Positions 54,901 to 64,000 of a stretch of DNA of 64,000 nt are shown piece by piece. The stretch lies in assembly GCA_914767885.1 (NCBI GenBank), contig CAJZBQ010000029.1, positions 537,175-601,174 on the forward strand, given 5' to 3'. The notes under the pieces were generated by a model. The model worked only from the letters and a program-made list of their open reading frames with translations, searched no databases and had not been told where the DNA came from. Source of the stretch: Blepharisma stoltei (Eukaryota; Ciliophora; Heterotrichea; Heterotrichida; Blepharismidae). The translations under genes and the position numbers were made by a program. Position 1 is the first letter of the stretch; every line of letters starts with the position of its first letter.

Positions 54901-55114
54901 TATTGCTAAAAAGATTGTGGAAAAGGTCGAAATGGCCAAGGTTCAGCTTGCGCAAAGCGAAAAAACGCTGGAATATGACAAAGCTATAGAGCAAAAAGAA
55001 GCAGAGGAAAGAGAAAGGGCAAAAGAACAGCTGAAAGAGTTACTCGGGAAGAAGAGGTCGCCTGAGCCAAGTGAGGATGTGCCTACTAAGATCCAGAAAA
55101 CCGAGGAATCGTAA
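51935..55114 (+). CDS. CTR9: CTR9, PAF1 complex subunit
   Basis: 871 residues after removing one 564-bp insert (52653-53216). TPR repeats fill most of it, and it aligns by eye with human CTR9 through PNNAEALMGIA, FGLGQMYIY-type YGLGQMYIYQNDIDKA, VPNNYESLRILGSL, DCEAWIEIAQLLE, ALLAMGNQYY and AYAAIGAAIILAEHG. The C-terminus is a charged helical tail (KEAEERERAKEQLKEL). CTR9 is the scaffold of the PAF1 complex, which travels with RNA polymerase II and supports elongation and histone H2B ubiquitylation and H3K4 methylation in the nucleus. It is shorter than human CTR9 (1173), lacking the long acidic C-tail. Stop TAA. Confidence 0.94.
52653..53216 (+). mobile_element. Class D-like insert acting as an IES, 564 bp
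   Basis: Starts TAAAATGGCGAACAAAAATC, the class D head. TA 52653-52654 and TA 53217-53218 share phase 2-3 and give GIARKYIIKIKTGIAILEY in CTR9. No clear target-site duplication was found, so this copy is older or excised differently. Confidence 0.72.
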
Positions 55115-56331
55115 TAAAAAATAATAATTTCTTAATAATGGTTGTATGAGCCTGCAAATGATCGCGATCTCACTATTCACTCTCTAGTGATTTCTTATGA
55201 ATGAGCTTGTATTGAGTTTTTAAGCTTTCTCTAGCCTAGTCTTAAAATTCTAATTAGCTAAATATCCACACTTCTTTAAATTATTCTTAATCCATTTAAA
55301 TTGGAAAACAAATCAGCAAATTTTCATTTTTTGGATACTTTAACCCAGGAATATATAGGTAAAAATACTAATTAAGATACCTGGGTGTGATAAAATGAAA
55401 ATTATTATTATTGACCTTGTTAAATTGAAAGAGTGCTTATTTAATCTGAAATTAATGCTCTAAATTAATTCTTCATAAAAATAAATTAAAATTTCAAGTA
55501 TTGTGTAGTCTTTCACACCTTTTTTGGGTGACAGAATACAGCCCTTGCTGGACCACCAGCATCGTATTTTCAGAGTCTGAGGTAAAACTTTTTTTTTATA
55601 GTAAAAATTTAATATAATTTTTTTAAAAAAATAACCTCCTTTGAATTGGAACAGGATGCTTTTTTGAAATTTAGATGGAAGAGTTATGTGGCATCTTTAG
55701 ATGGTGCTAAATTCTAGCAGAATTCATTTTCCAAATTTAATTCATCTCAATAATTAAATTTTAGCTATTATAAATTATTAATCGAGCTCTTTTGGAGAGA
55801 TAAATTAGCAATTAAACGTTAATTAATTTCAACTTTTTAAATCGTGAGAGTCTTAGATAGAACTCATTCTTTTACAATCATGAGCGCTTAAAGCAACACA
55901 ATGCAGTTTATTGCAAATTTCATAGAAATGCATATCTATTTCATATAAGTCTGAAGTGTCGTGCTTCAGGGCAAGGATGCTAGAATGCTTAATGTGGAAA
56001 TGGAAGTCCGCAAAAAATCTCCAGAGAATTTATTTATCGATAAGTTTGGTATTTCTACTCAAGTCCTTGAGGTGTCATGTATTCTTTTGCCAATCCTAGC
56101 TTCGTAGAGGAACAATTCATCGTGAGATATTTTTATTTTCTGTTCTTTAATTTTGAAAAAGGTCTCGGTGAAATCATAAATATGAAAAAATTCATAAGGA
56201 TGAAGATATTTAAGTTTAGATTTTCATTAAAAGTAATAAAATAAATTGGTGTAGAAAAAATATTTTTATCTTGAAATATATCAGTCAAACATTTAAAATC
56301 TTGATAGCTGGCTTGCATATAATTTAGCATC
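55115..56331. other. Intergenic, AT-rich
   Basis: No gene recognised. A sequence at about 55505-55560 (CAGAATACAGCCCTTGCTGG) is similar, inverted, to about 50305-50340 (GGGGCTGTATTCCACTCTCC), hinting at another dispersed repeat. Confidence 0.5.
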
Positions 56332-59300
56332 ATGGTGGCTAGAATTTTATTTTTCGCGACCTTTGCTCTTTCTTCAGTAAACCTGCTAGTTTTCTTCAGT
56401 GAAAACACCCAGAGCTCTCTGATTTCCTTTTTCCAAGAAAATTTGTCAGAGATAATAGGCAATTCAATCACTTTTGATATCCTTTTTTTTACAGCAAGTG
56501 TATCAACAAATTTTTCAATTCTCTTTCGAGGAGACCTCCCTGTGGTTATTGATGCTACTTATGATATCAATTTGAGTCAATATTTATTAGCAGCCACAGA
56601 AGAAAATCATATATTGAATCTTAGCTTAGATTCAAACATCATCCCTACAGGAGCATGACAATATCATTTGCATACTGCTTTTGAAGGCCAGCTCTCAGCT
56701 ATTGAGGAATTTTTAAACTATTTAGGATTAAGCCAAATTGCTATGATAAGCACGAACACGCTCGATTCCATAAAAATTTCAAATAGCTTTGAGGAAGACT
56801 TCTTGAAAAAAGTGAAATTAAAAGTATCACTTACAGACACTCTAAGCTCAGAAAGTACTGATAATATAGCAGGTAGGCTATTAAAACCAAATGGGATGCA
56901 AAATTTTATAATGTTTTGTGAAGGGAGCTATATTGACATTTTCGTAACCTCTTTAATAAATAAAAAAATTTATAAAGCAGGTGCAAGCGTTTTGATTTGA
57001 AGTCAAGGAATATGAGGAGGGACCAATGACGGGCTTTTGTACTTAGTTGAGCAAGGTCTTGAAATGTCAGCATCTTATCTTGAATATGAAGCGCTCACTG
57101 TTAAAGCTTTCACAAGTTTGGTAATTGAATATATTAATACTTTTTCAAGCAGCCAAGGCCCTAATATTGATAGCAGATCATTAAAACAGTACATGGATGC
57201 GCATACAGATAATCATTATAGGTTTCCAATTTATTCTTTGGTGAATATCGTCAATTCTTTGAAGGTTAAAGTTGGGACTGTGACAAAAAATCAAATTTCT
57301 TTATCTAGTCAAATTATTTATCCTGGCAATTCAACTGCAAAGCCTTCAATATCGAAGGCACCTATAATAATGTCTCTAACTAGCTCAGGAAATGAGCCGG
57401 ATGGAACCTACAACTCTTATCAGCCAATCATATCGCAAGGTAATTTTTTTGCCAGAGACTGAATCAATAACAGCTCTTTGATTCTGGAAAATTTCAAAAT
57501 TGTTTTTACAGAGAACAGCTGTGGGACCAGTGTATTTATTCATGATAAAGCTGTCACATGTTATACTCCCTTGAAAGATGAGCTGGGCTTGTTCTTTCTC
57601 GGGTCTGATTACTATGCAGCGGATATTGGTGTAATGCTTCTCTTACGGGAATGGAATATTTCTATGGCACATGTCGATACAGCTACAAGCCCCCTCCTTT
57701 CCAACAAAACGTTGTATCCTGAGTTTATGAGGGTTGTGCCAAGTGGCAGCTACAATGCTGTAGTTTTAGTAAAACTTTGTCAAATTTTTGGGTGAAACAA
57801 TGTAAATGTTGTGTATGCTAATCTCAGCACAAACATAGCTATGTATAATACTTTTGTAAGCGAAGCTACTAAAGTTGGCATCACAATCGCAAACGATGAA
57901 ACTAAGAGAATCCTGCCACAAAATTATGCGAGGACAATGCTCGAAAATTATCGATATGTTTTTCAAGCCGTTAAGGACACTAAGGTGAGGATTTTTATCA
58001 CTTTTCAAGGAGCAAGTTCAAGCTATCAGGCAGTTGAAGGTCTCTATGACGTCGGAATGCGAAAAGGAGATGCTGTTGTGGTCCTTTCGTCAAAAACTGG
58101 AGGCCAAGCTATCATACAAAATTATGTGCAAGAATATTTGACAAAACTACTGGAACTTTTATGTGGGTGTATAAGCGTGAGTGCTGTGGAGTACACTGGC
58201 GAGTTCGGAAATGAAATCAAAAATAGCATGGCTAGCTACTGAGGAAGCTCTCCCAGCTTTAAAGGTTCTCACTTTGATCAGACTTTGTTAGCGGCATACG
58301 GAGTTGATTTTGCAATTAAAAAAGGGGAAGATTTCGAAAATGCAGCAGTTTTAATAAAATCCACTCGGGCACAAAGAATTACTGGAGCTTCTGGAACAAT
58401 TGCAATAGACTCTACCTCAAATGATCGGAGCTATATGATTCTAACTCCCCCCCGTGAGTGAACAGAACCATTAGAAAAATCCCTATTTTTTGCTCGAAAA
58501 CCCATCCTCCGCGAGTAAACAAAAATTTTTTTTAATAGAAACATTTTTTTATGACAAATATTTGATATATAAGTGATTATTAGTATAATGAAATTTCGAG
58601 CTAATTCTGTTTAATTTTAAACAAATTGCGTTTTAAAACATAAATTTTATAAATTAAAATTAATATTTGCTTCAATTTTTGCAAATAGGATTTTGGAAAA
58701 AAAAACAATTTTATATATAATGTGTTTTTTTTAAAAAAAATTTAACCCCCTCCATGAGTGAACAAACGTTTTTTGTTCACCCACGGAGGGGGAGTAAGCA
58801 TCAACAATTTTTATGCAAGCAATCAGACAGGAGTTTATAATGAAAGTGTTCCTGGGTATTATATACCCACTTCAAGCACTCCAATACAAATCAGCTCAAA
58901 TATAATATGGCCTGGGCCTTCATATAATGTCCCAAGCGATACTATTGCTCTAAATTCAGACTGTCCGTTCGATCAATCCTTATCTGAAGATTCCACTAAC
59001 TCCCTTCCCCTCCGTGAGCGAACAAAGCCATTAGAAAAAATCCCTATTTTTGCTCAAAAACCCCTCCGTGAGCGAACAAACATTTGTTAAATAGAAGAAT
59101 TTTTATGATAAAATTTTGATATAAGTGATAATTAGTATTACATATCTAATGCTAATTCTGTTTAATTTAAACAAATTGCGTTTTAAAACATAAAATTTAT
59201 AAATTAAATTAATATTTGCTATCGAATTTTTGTGAATTAGGATTTTTTTTAAATTTATATATAATTTTTTTTTTAAAAAAAAATTTAACCCTCCTCCGTG

Positions 59301-60755
59301 AACGAACAAGTTTTTTTGTTGGCTCACGAAGGGGGAGTAAAGGGATTGCTACATTTGCTACTATTTGCTTCTCATTAGCTTTAATCAGTTTTATCATGAC
59401 TTTCATTATGTGGAAGCGAGGCTTTCCGAACCCTTACCCAAAGCTAACAGATAAAAGAGAAATCCAATTCGCTGACTCGTTTGCAATGTTTACGATGATA
59501 GTAGAGGCCTTTCAATATATTAACATAGGTCCAAAGTTTGAAAAAGACCCTATTACAGAGTATCTAGGAAGCTTGTCTAATATCAGTGTTGAGCAGTTCA
59601 CAAGTATGAAGGGCTCAACATATTGACTGTGGCTAGATATTATGCTGGGAATCATTTGCTTTTGGTTTATAAATTGCCTCGTTTCCTTTATGAGAAATCA
59701 AGAATGGATAAATAAACTTTTCGTGGTTAGGTGGCTACTTAAATACAGAGAGATCGTAATTCCGCTCCTTGGAAATACATTTTTTATAGCAATTATCAAT
59801 ATTCTTTTAAGTGTATTTAAATGCTCAAAATCAATTGGCAGTGATTTAGACACAAGCTATATGGATATTGATTGCCATGAGTTTTGCTGGCAGGGCACTC
59901 ATATCGGTTATGCAATAGTCAGCATTTTTGTGCTGCTGTTATATCTTCCTATCTCTATTTTGCTAAGGCCTATGTGGACCAATCTTAAGCTAGAACAAAA
60001 TTTAAGATGTCAGCCTGAATATTTAACTATTAAGAGCGCTGTGCAAGTCATATACATCGCTTTGAACAAAGCAATTTCTATTTATAGTAAAACTGCGCAG
60101 GGATTTATCTATTTAAGTTTAATTATTGTATTTATTGTGTACAACGTCAAAAAACCGCCTTTTAACTATGACAGAATGAATATGTGGCAGATTATTTTAT
60201 TATAGAGTTTGAACCGCTATTGATTACCTTTGCGAGGGTTTCCCGCAGCAACTTGGAGTTGACTGCCACCTTTAGGCTACTCGTCAGAGCTCAAAGTTGC
60301 TGTGGGAAACCTTCGCAAAGGCAATCTGTAGTGGTGCAGACGCTATATGTTGTGTTTGCTGATCAGTCCTTTTGACAAGTATCTCATCTGGGATCAATAA
60401 ATTCTATTTAGAACTTGTGATTGTTAAAGTTGTGGGATGAGCGGTCATGGTCGGCTTAGGGCTTGCTTTGCAAGCCAAAAGATTCCCTGGACTATTGATA
60501 AGGCCACAGCCACCAAATATTGCCCAGTTATTCAGATTTATGCTGACGTCTGCTGTGAGGGCTGACTCATTAGCAAAAAGAAACCTGAAATTTGCAAGCG
60601 GAAAATATGAAATGAAAAAAGAAAGTGAAATAGCTCCATCATCTGGAAAAACTGAAGTAGTCACTATTAATCATTCCGTTATGAAATTAGATGATAAAAC
60701 TAGGATGGAAATTGCAGAAGAATATATGCTAGCTGAAGAAAGCGCTAACGTGTAA
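56332..60755 (+). CDS. Receptor with periplasmic-binding-like ectodomain and 7TM-like region
   Basis: 1194 residues after removing three inserts (58442-58794, 58997-59337, 60201-60345). ATG 56332 opens a signal-like hydrophobic N-terminus. Two lobes like type I periplasmic-binding/ANF receptors follow (VVIDATYD..LSQYLLAATEENH; FHTAFEG-like LHTAFEGQLSAIEEFL; later MRVVPSGSYNAVVLVKLCQIFGWNNVNVVYAN), the ligand-binding fold of class C GPCRs. The second half has hydrophobic segments such as GIATFATICFSLALISFIM, IVIPLLGNTFFIAIINILL, YAIVSIFVLLLYLPISILL and GFIYLSLIIVFIVYN, ending in a polar tail. It is probably a class C-like sensor or chemoreceptor; the ligand is unknown. TGA = Trp many times (SQGIWGG, FGWNNV). 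Confidence 0.82.
58442..58794 (+). mobile_element. B1-family MITE acting as an IES, 353 bp
   Basis: TAACTCCCCCCCGTGAGTG at the left, a second copy near 58500, core, and a right hairpin ending GGGGGAGTAAG. Excision at TA 58442-58443 and 58795-58796 gives RSYMILSINNFYASNQ in the receptor. Confidence 0.88.
58997..59337 (+). mobile_element. B1-family MITE acting as an IES, 341 bp
   Basis: TAACTCCCTTCCCCTCCGTG at the left, a second copy near 59062, core, and a right hairpin ending GGGGGAGTA. Excision at TA 58997-58998 and 59338-59339 gives EDSTKGIATFATICF. It lies only 202 bp after the previous B1 copy in the same gene. Confidence 0.88.
60201..60345 (+). mobile_element. Class C palindromic IES, 145 bp
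   Basis: Left TATAGAGTTTGAACC..CTATTGATTACC and, inverted from the right, TATAGCGTCTGCACCACTAC, continuing inward with CTTTGCGA.GGTTTCCC.CAGCAACTT. Excision at TA 60201-60202 and 60346-60347 gives MWQIILLCCVCWSVLL in a membrane segment. Confidence 0.88.
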
Positions 60756-62042
60756 GTTGTACATGTAAAAACAATTTTTATGATTTATTAAGTACAAATA
60801 AAGCAATTTTTATTAAAAATTAAGTTCAACAGTTTTTCTTAAATAAAATCAAGCTTGTAATAGTTATTCTAATCCCGTCTGCTGCTATGTAAATTTCCCT
60901 TTTCTACATATGAAATAAATTTGAAGAAGATTAGAGCCAATTACCGAGTTTTTTTTTGTTTTGCATTTTTAATCATACAACTTCAATTTCATAGTCTTAT
61001 CCATTTACGTACCCCATCAAATGTAATCTTAATGCTCTTACTAGGATCATTGCGTTATAATCTGCGGATTTATAAAGCCTTAAATTGCCCTTTTTAACTA
61101 AATATCATAAAAGATTTTTATTAATATCCAGCAATTAGGGTATTCCATTAAGATTATGTTATGGCAATATGAGTAAGCTTTAAGCATGAGACTAATTTAT
61201 TTTATTAGTTCTATCCAAATTGAATCATACTGATAATTTGAATGGATTGAAATCATCTTCTCCTCCAAATAATAGACATTCTTGTTAAAATATATACTAA
61301 TTTCTTATAATAGCCCAGTTAGGGCAGTTTTTGAGCAGACCAGAAAGATTTAGTCTTAAAGATCGCATTTTTCCTCGCAATGTAGGTGAAAAATATGCAA
61401 AACAAGCATAATAATTAAAATTAATTTTCAATGACACCCAATAATATTTATCACCATGACTTTATATTTATTTAAAGTCACTTGGCATATGAAAATCCAT
61501 TGGAAAACCATATGATTTTGACATGTACCAGACAAAAAACCCTTCCTATTGGCTACCGTTTGATCTTCTCAAAAAGAACCTAAAAATGGCTTAGGTAGGA
61601 ATTCTAACCCCAAGCTAAAATTAATCTAAAATAAAGCTATGCCCAATATGAACTTATGGTGAAATAAAGATATTCTAATCAGATGCTAACTGCCCAAAGC
61701 AATTCGAATCATAATAACTTACCGGGTTTTTTTGTGATATTACCATTGTATTCACAAAGGCAATTACAATTATAAAATTGATTGCATCAAGAAAAAGTTA
61801 TATATTTAAAATCAATACAAGGAGATCAATGCGCATCTTGTCTTTTTTTATCAGATGCAGGCTAAAATATATAACCAAAATTGTCTGCTTTATTTCACAA
61901 TAGATTAATCTTCCTTTGCGTATTATCTCAGAATTAGTATAAATTTGTAAGGCAAAAGTAATAAATTTTGCTTTAATTGCTATATTTAATAAATCTATAT
62001 ATTATATACTAATAAGAACGAACTCTAGCGAAATATTCTTTA
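60756..62042. other. Subtelomeric AT-rich DNA
   Basis: About 1.3 kb with no ORF of note, no B or D element and no repeat recognised, directly abutting the telomere. Confidence 0.6.
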
Positions 62043-64000
62043 TTAGGGTGTTAGGGTGTTAGGGTGTTAGGGTGTTAGGGTGTTAGGGTGTTAGGGTGTT
62101 AGGGTGTTAGGGTGTTAGGGTGTTAGGGTGTTAGGGTGTTAGGGTGTTAGGGTGTTAGGGTGTTAGGGTGTTAGGGTGTTAGGGTGTTAGGGTGTTAGGG
62201 TGTTAGGGTGTTAGGGTGTTAGGGTGTTAGGGTGTTAGGGTGTTAGGGTGTTAGGGTGTTAGGGTGTTAGGGTGTTAGGGTGTTAGGGTGTTAGGGTGTT
62301 AGGGTGTTAGGGTGTTAGGGTGTTAGGGTGTTAGGGTGTTAGGGTGTTAGGGTGTTAGGGTGTTAGGGTGTTAGGGTGTTAGGGTGTTAGGGTGTTAGGG
62401 TGTTAGGGTGTTAGGGTGTTAGGGTGTTAGGGTGTTAGGGTGTTAGGGTGTTAGGGTGTTAGGGTGTTAGGGTGTTAGGGTGTTAGGGTGTTAGGGTGTT
62501 AGGGTGTTAGGGTGTTAGGGTGTTAGGGTGTTAGGGTGTTAGGGTGTTAGGGTGTTAGGGTGTTAGGGTGTTAGGGTGTTAGGGTGTTAGGGTGTTAGGG
62601 TGTTAGGGTGTTAGGGTGTTAGGGTGTTAGGGTGTTAGGGTGTTAGGGTGTTAGGGTGTTAGGGTGTTAGGGTGTTAGGGTGTTAGGGTGTTAGGGTGTT
62701 AGGGTGTTAGGGTGTTAGGGTGTTAGGGTGTTAGGGTGTTAGGGTGTTAGGGTGTTAGGGTGTTAGGGTGTTAGGGTGTTAGGGTGTTAGGGTGTTAGGG
62801 TGTTAGGGTGTTAGGGTGTTAGGGTGTTAGGGTGTTAGGGTGTTAGGGTGTTAGGGTGTTAGGGTGTTAGGGTGTTAGGGTGTTAGGGTGTTAGGGTGTT
62901 AGGGTGTTAGGGTGTTAGGGTGTTAGGGTGTTAGGGTGTTAGGGTGTTAGGGTGTTAGGGTGTTAGGGTGTTAGGGTGTTAGGGTGTTAGGGTGTTAGGG
63001 TGTTAGGGTGTTAGGGTGTTAGGGTGTTAGGGGTGTTAGGGTGTTAGGGTGTTAGGGTGTTAGGGTGTTAGGGTGTTAGGGTGTTAGGGTGTTAGGGTGT
63101 TAGGGTGTTAGGGTGTTAGGGTGTTAGGGTGTTAGGGTGTTAGGGTGTTAGGGTGTTAGGGTGTTAGGGTGTTAGGGTGTTAGGGTGTTAGGGTGTTAGG
63201 GTGTTAGGGTGTTAGGGTGTTAGGGTGTTAGGGTGTTAGGGTGTTAGGGTGTTAGGGTGTTAGGGTGTTAGGGTGTTAGGGTGTTAGGGTGTTAGGGTGT
63301 TAGGGTGTTAGGGTGTTAGGGTGTTAGGGGTGTTAGGGTGTTAGGGTGTTAGGGTGTTAGGGTGTTAGGGTGTTAGGGTGTTAGGGTGTTAGGGTGGTGT
63401 TAGGGTGTTTAGGGTGTTAGGGTGTTAGGGTGTTAGGGTGTTAGGGTGTTAGGGTGTTAGGGTGTTAGGGTGTTAGGGTGTTAGGGTGTTAGGGTGTTAG
63501 GGTGTTAGGGTGTTAGGGTGTTAGGGTGTTAGGGTGTTAGGGTGTTAGGGTGTTAGGGTGTTAGGGTGTTAGGGTGTTAGGGTGTTAGGGTGTTAGGGTG
63601 TTAGGGTGTTAGGGTGTTAGGGTGTTAGGGTGTTAGGGTGTTAGGGTGTTAGGGTGTTAGGGTGTTAGGGTGTTAGGGTGTTAGGGTGTTAGGGTGTTAG
63701 GGTGTTAGGGTGTTAGGGTGTTAGGGTGTTAGGGTGTTAGGGTGTTAGGGTGTTAGGGTGTTAGGGTGTTAGGGTGTTAGGGTGTTAGGGTGTTAGGGTG
63801 TTAGGGTGTGTTAGGGTGTTAGGGTGTTAGGGTGTTAGGGTGTTAGGGTGTTAGGGTGTTGGTGTTAGGGTGGGGTTGGGTGTTTGGGGTTAGGGTGTTA
63901 GGTGTGGGTTAGGGTGTTTGGGTGTTAGGGTGTTGGGTGTTAGGGTGTTAGGGTGTGTTAGGGTGTTAGGGTGTTAGGGTGTTAGGGTGTTAGGGTGTTA
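62043..64000 (+). repeat. Telomere, (TTAGGGTG)n, about 1.96 kb
   Basis: Tandem 8-base units TTAGGGTG run to the window end with the G-rich strand 5' to 3' outward. The first ~980 bp are perfect. Single-unit variants occur at about 63029 and 63325 (GTTAGGGGTG) and 63394-63411, and units become irregular from about 63808. The 8-base unit is the heterotrich one. The length is larger than I would expect for a somatic macronuclear end, which fits a germline chromosome. Confidence 0.97.

Noticed and set aside
4066-59337. CRISPR-like array from repeated CCTCCGTGAG motifs
   Set aside because: The motifs are ends of dispersed elements hundreds to thousands of bases apart, in a eukaryote; there is no regular spacer array.
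62043-64000. Internal minisatellite instead of a telomere
   Set aside because: The unit is the heterotrich telomere repeat, orientation is correct for a right end and it runs to the last base.

Overview
The window looks like the right-hand end of a germline (micronuclear) chromosome of a heterotrich ciliate, most likely Blepharisma or a close relative. Four observations support this. (1) The last ~1.96 kb is a telomere of the 8-base unit TTAGGGTG, the repeat known from heterotrichs, with the G-rich strand running to the right end. (2) In-frame TGA sits at conserved tryptophans in many genes, for example in the NCGTWMDKMG motif of glycogen debranching enzyme, while TAA and TAG are the stops. 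This is the Blepharisma code and not the standard code of Stentor. (3) Spliceosomal introns are 15 or 16 nt. (4) Nearly every conserved gene is interrupted by non-coding inserts whose exact removal restores the reading frame, so these are internal eliminated sequences (IESs) still present in unedited DNA. Published work, recalled from memory, reports MITE-filled IESs in the Blepharisma germline.

Layout, left to right: 3' end of an LRR gene (1-390); a coiled-coil gene with five IESs (606-2483); a possible decayed OTU-like fragment on the minus strand (~2735-3262); a CWC16/CCDC130-type splicing factor (3471-4666); a secreted Cys-rich protein (4886-5480); an unknown gene (minus, 5502-6888); a DYRK kinase split by six inserts (minus, 8165-11661); NME7 (minus, 11740-13102); an MRD1/RBM19-like five-RRM protein (13289-15157); an ArfGAP (15255-16636); a coiled-coil gene (16671-19172); prefoldin subunit 3 (19221-19766); a kinesin-7-like motor (minus, 19892-22869); a SPRY-like gene (minus, 22903-23589); a pseudokinase with a UBR-type zinc finger (minus, 23629-25557); a gene-poor stretch; two tandem glycogen debranching enzyme genes, one full-length (28493-34792) and one lacking the glucosidase half (34853-39336); two small unknown genes; a cyclic-nucleotide-binding protein (42538-44206); an NT-C2/coiled-coil protein (44722-47242); a small C2H2 zinc-finger gene (minus, 47655-48047); a 3.9 kb gene-free stretch full of element relics; CTR9 of the PAF1 complex (51935-55114); a receptor with a periplasmic-binding-like ectodomain and a 7TM-like region (56332-60755); subtelomeric AT-rich DNA; and the telomere.

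The inserts fall into several classes. Class A is short unique TA-bounded IESs of about 50-110 bp. Class B is two MITE families (B1 ends in TAACTCCCCC..CCTCCGTGAG, B2 in TAACTCCCCC..CATCCTTGATCGAAC) that share one architecture: two direct copies of a terminal motif at one end and a hairpin pair at the other. Class C is palindromic IESs starting TATAG. Class D is SINE-like retroposons beginning near TAAAATGGC, often with 9-15 bp target-site duplications (TSDs). Class E is a few IESs bounded by 5-8 bp direct repeats without TA. Elements nest inside one another, and B1 copies between genes are decayed. The sum of exons after removing the inserts is divisible by three for each gene where the junctions could be solved.

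Most genes are housekeeping: splicing, rRNA processing, PAF1 transcription complex, tubulin/actin folding, glycogen metabolism, cilia and motors. No operon-like functional cluster is evident, but spacing is very tight in places (33 and 39 bp between the three minus-strand genes at 22.9-25.6 kb).
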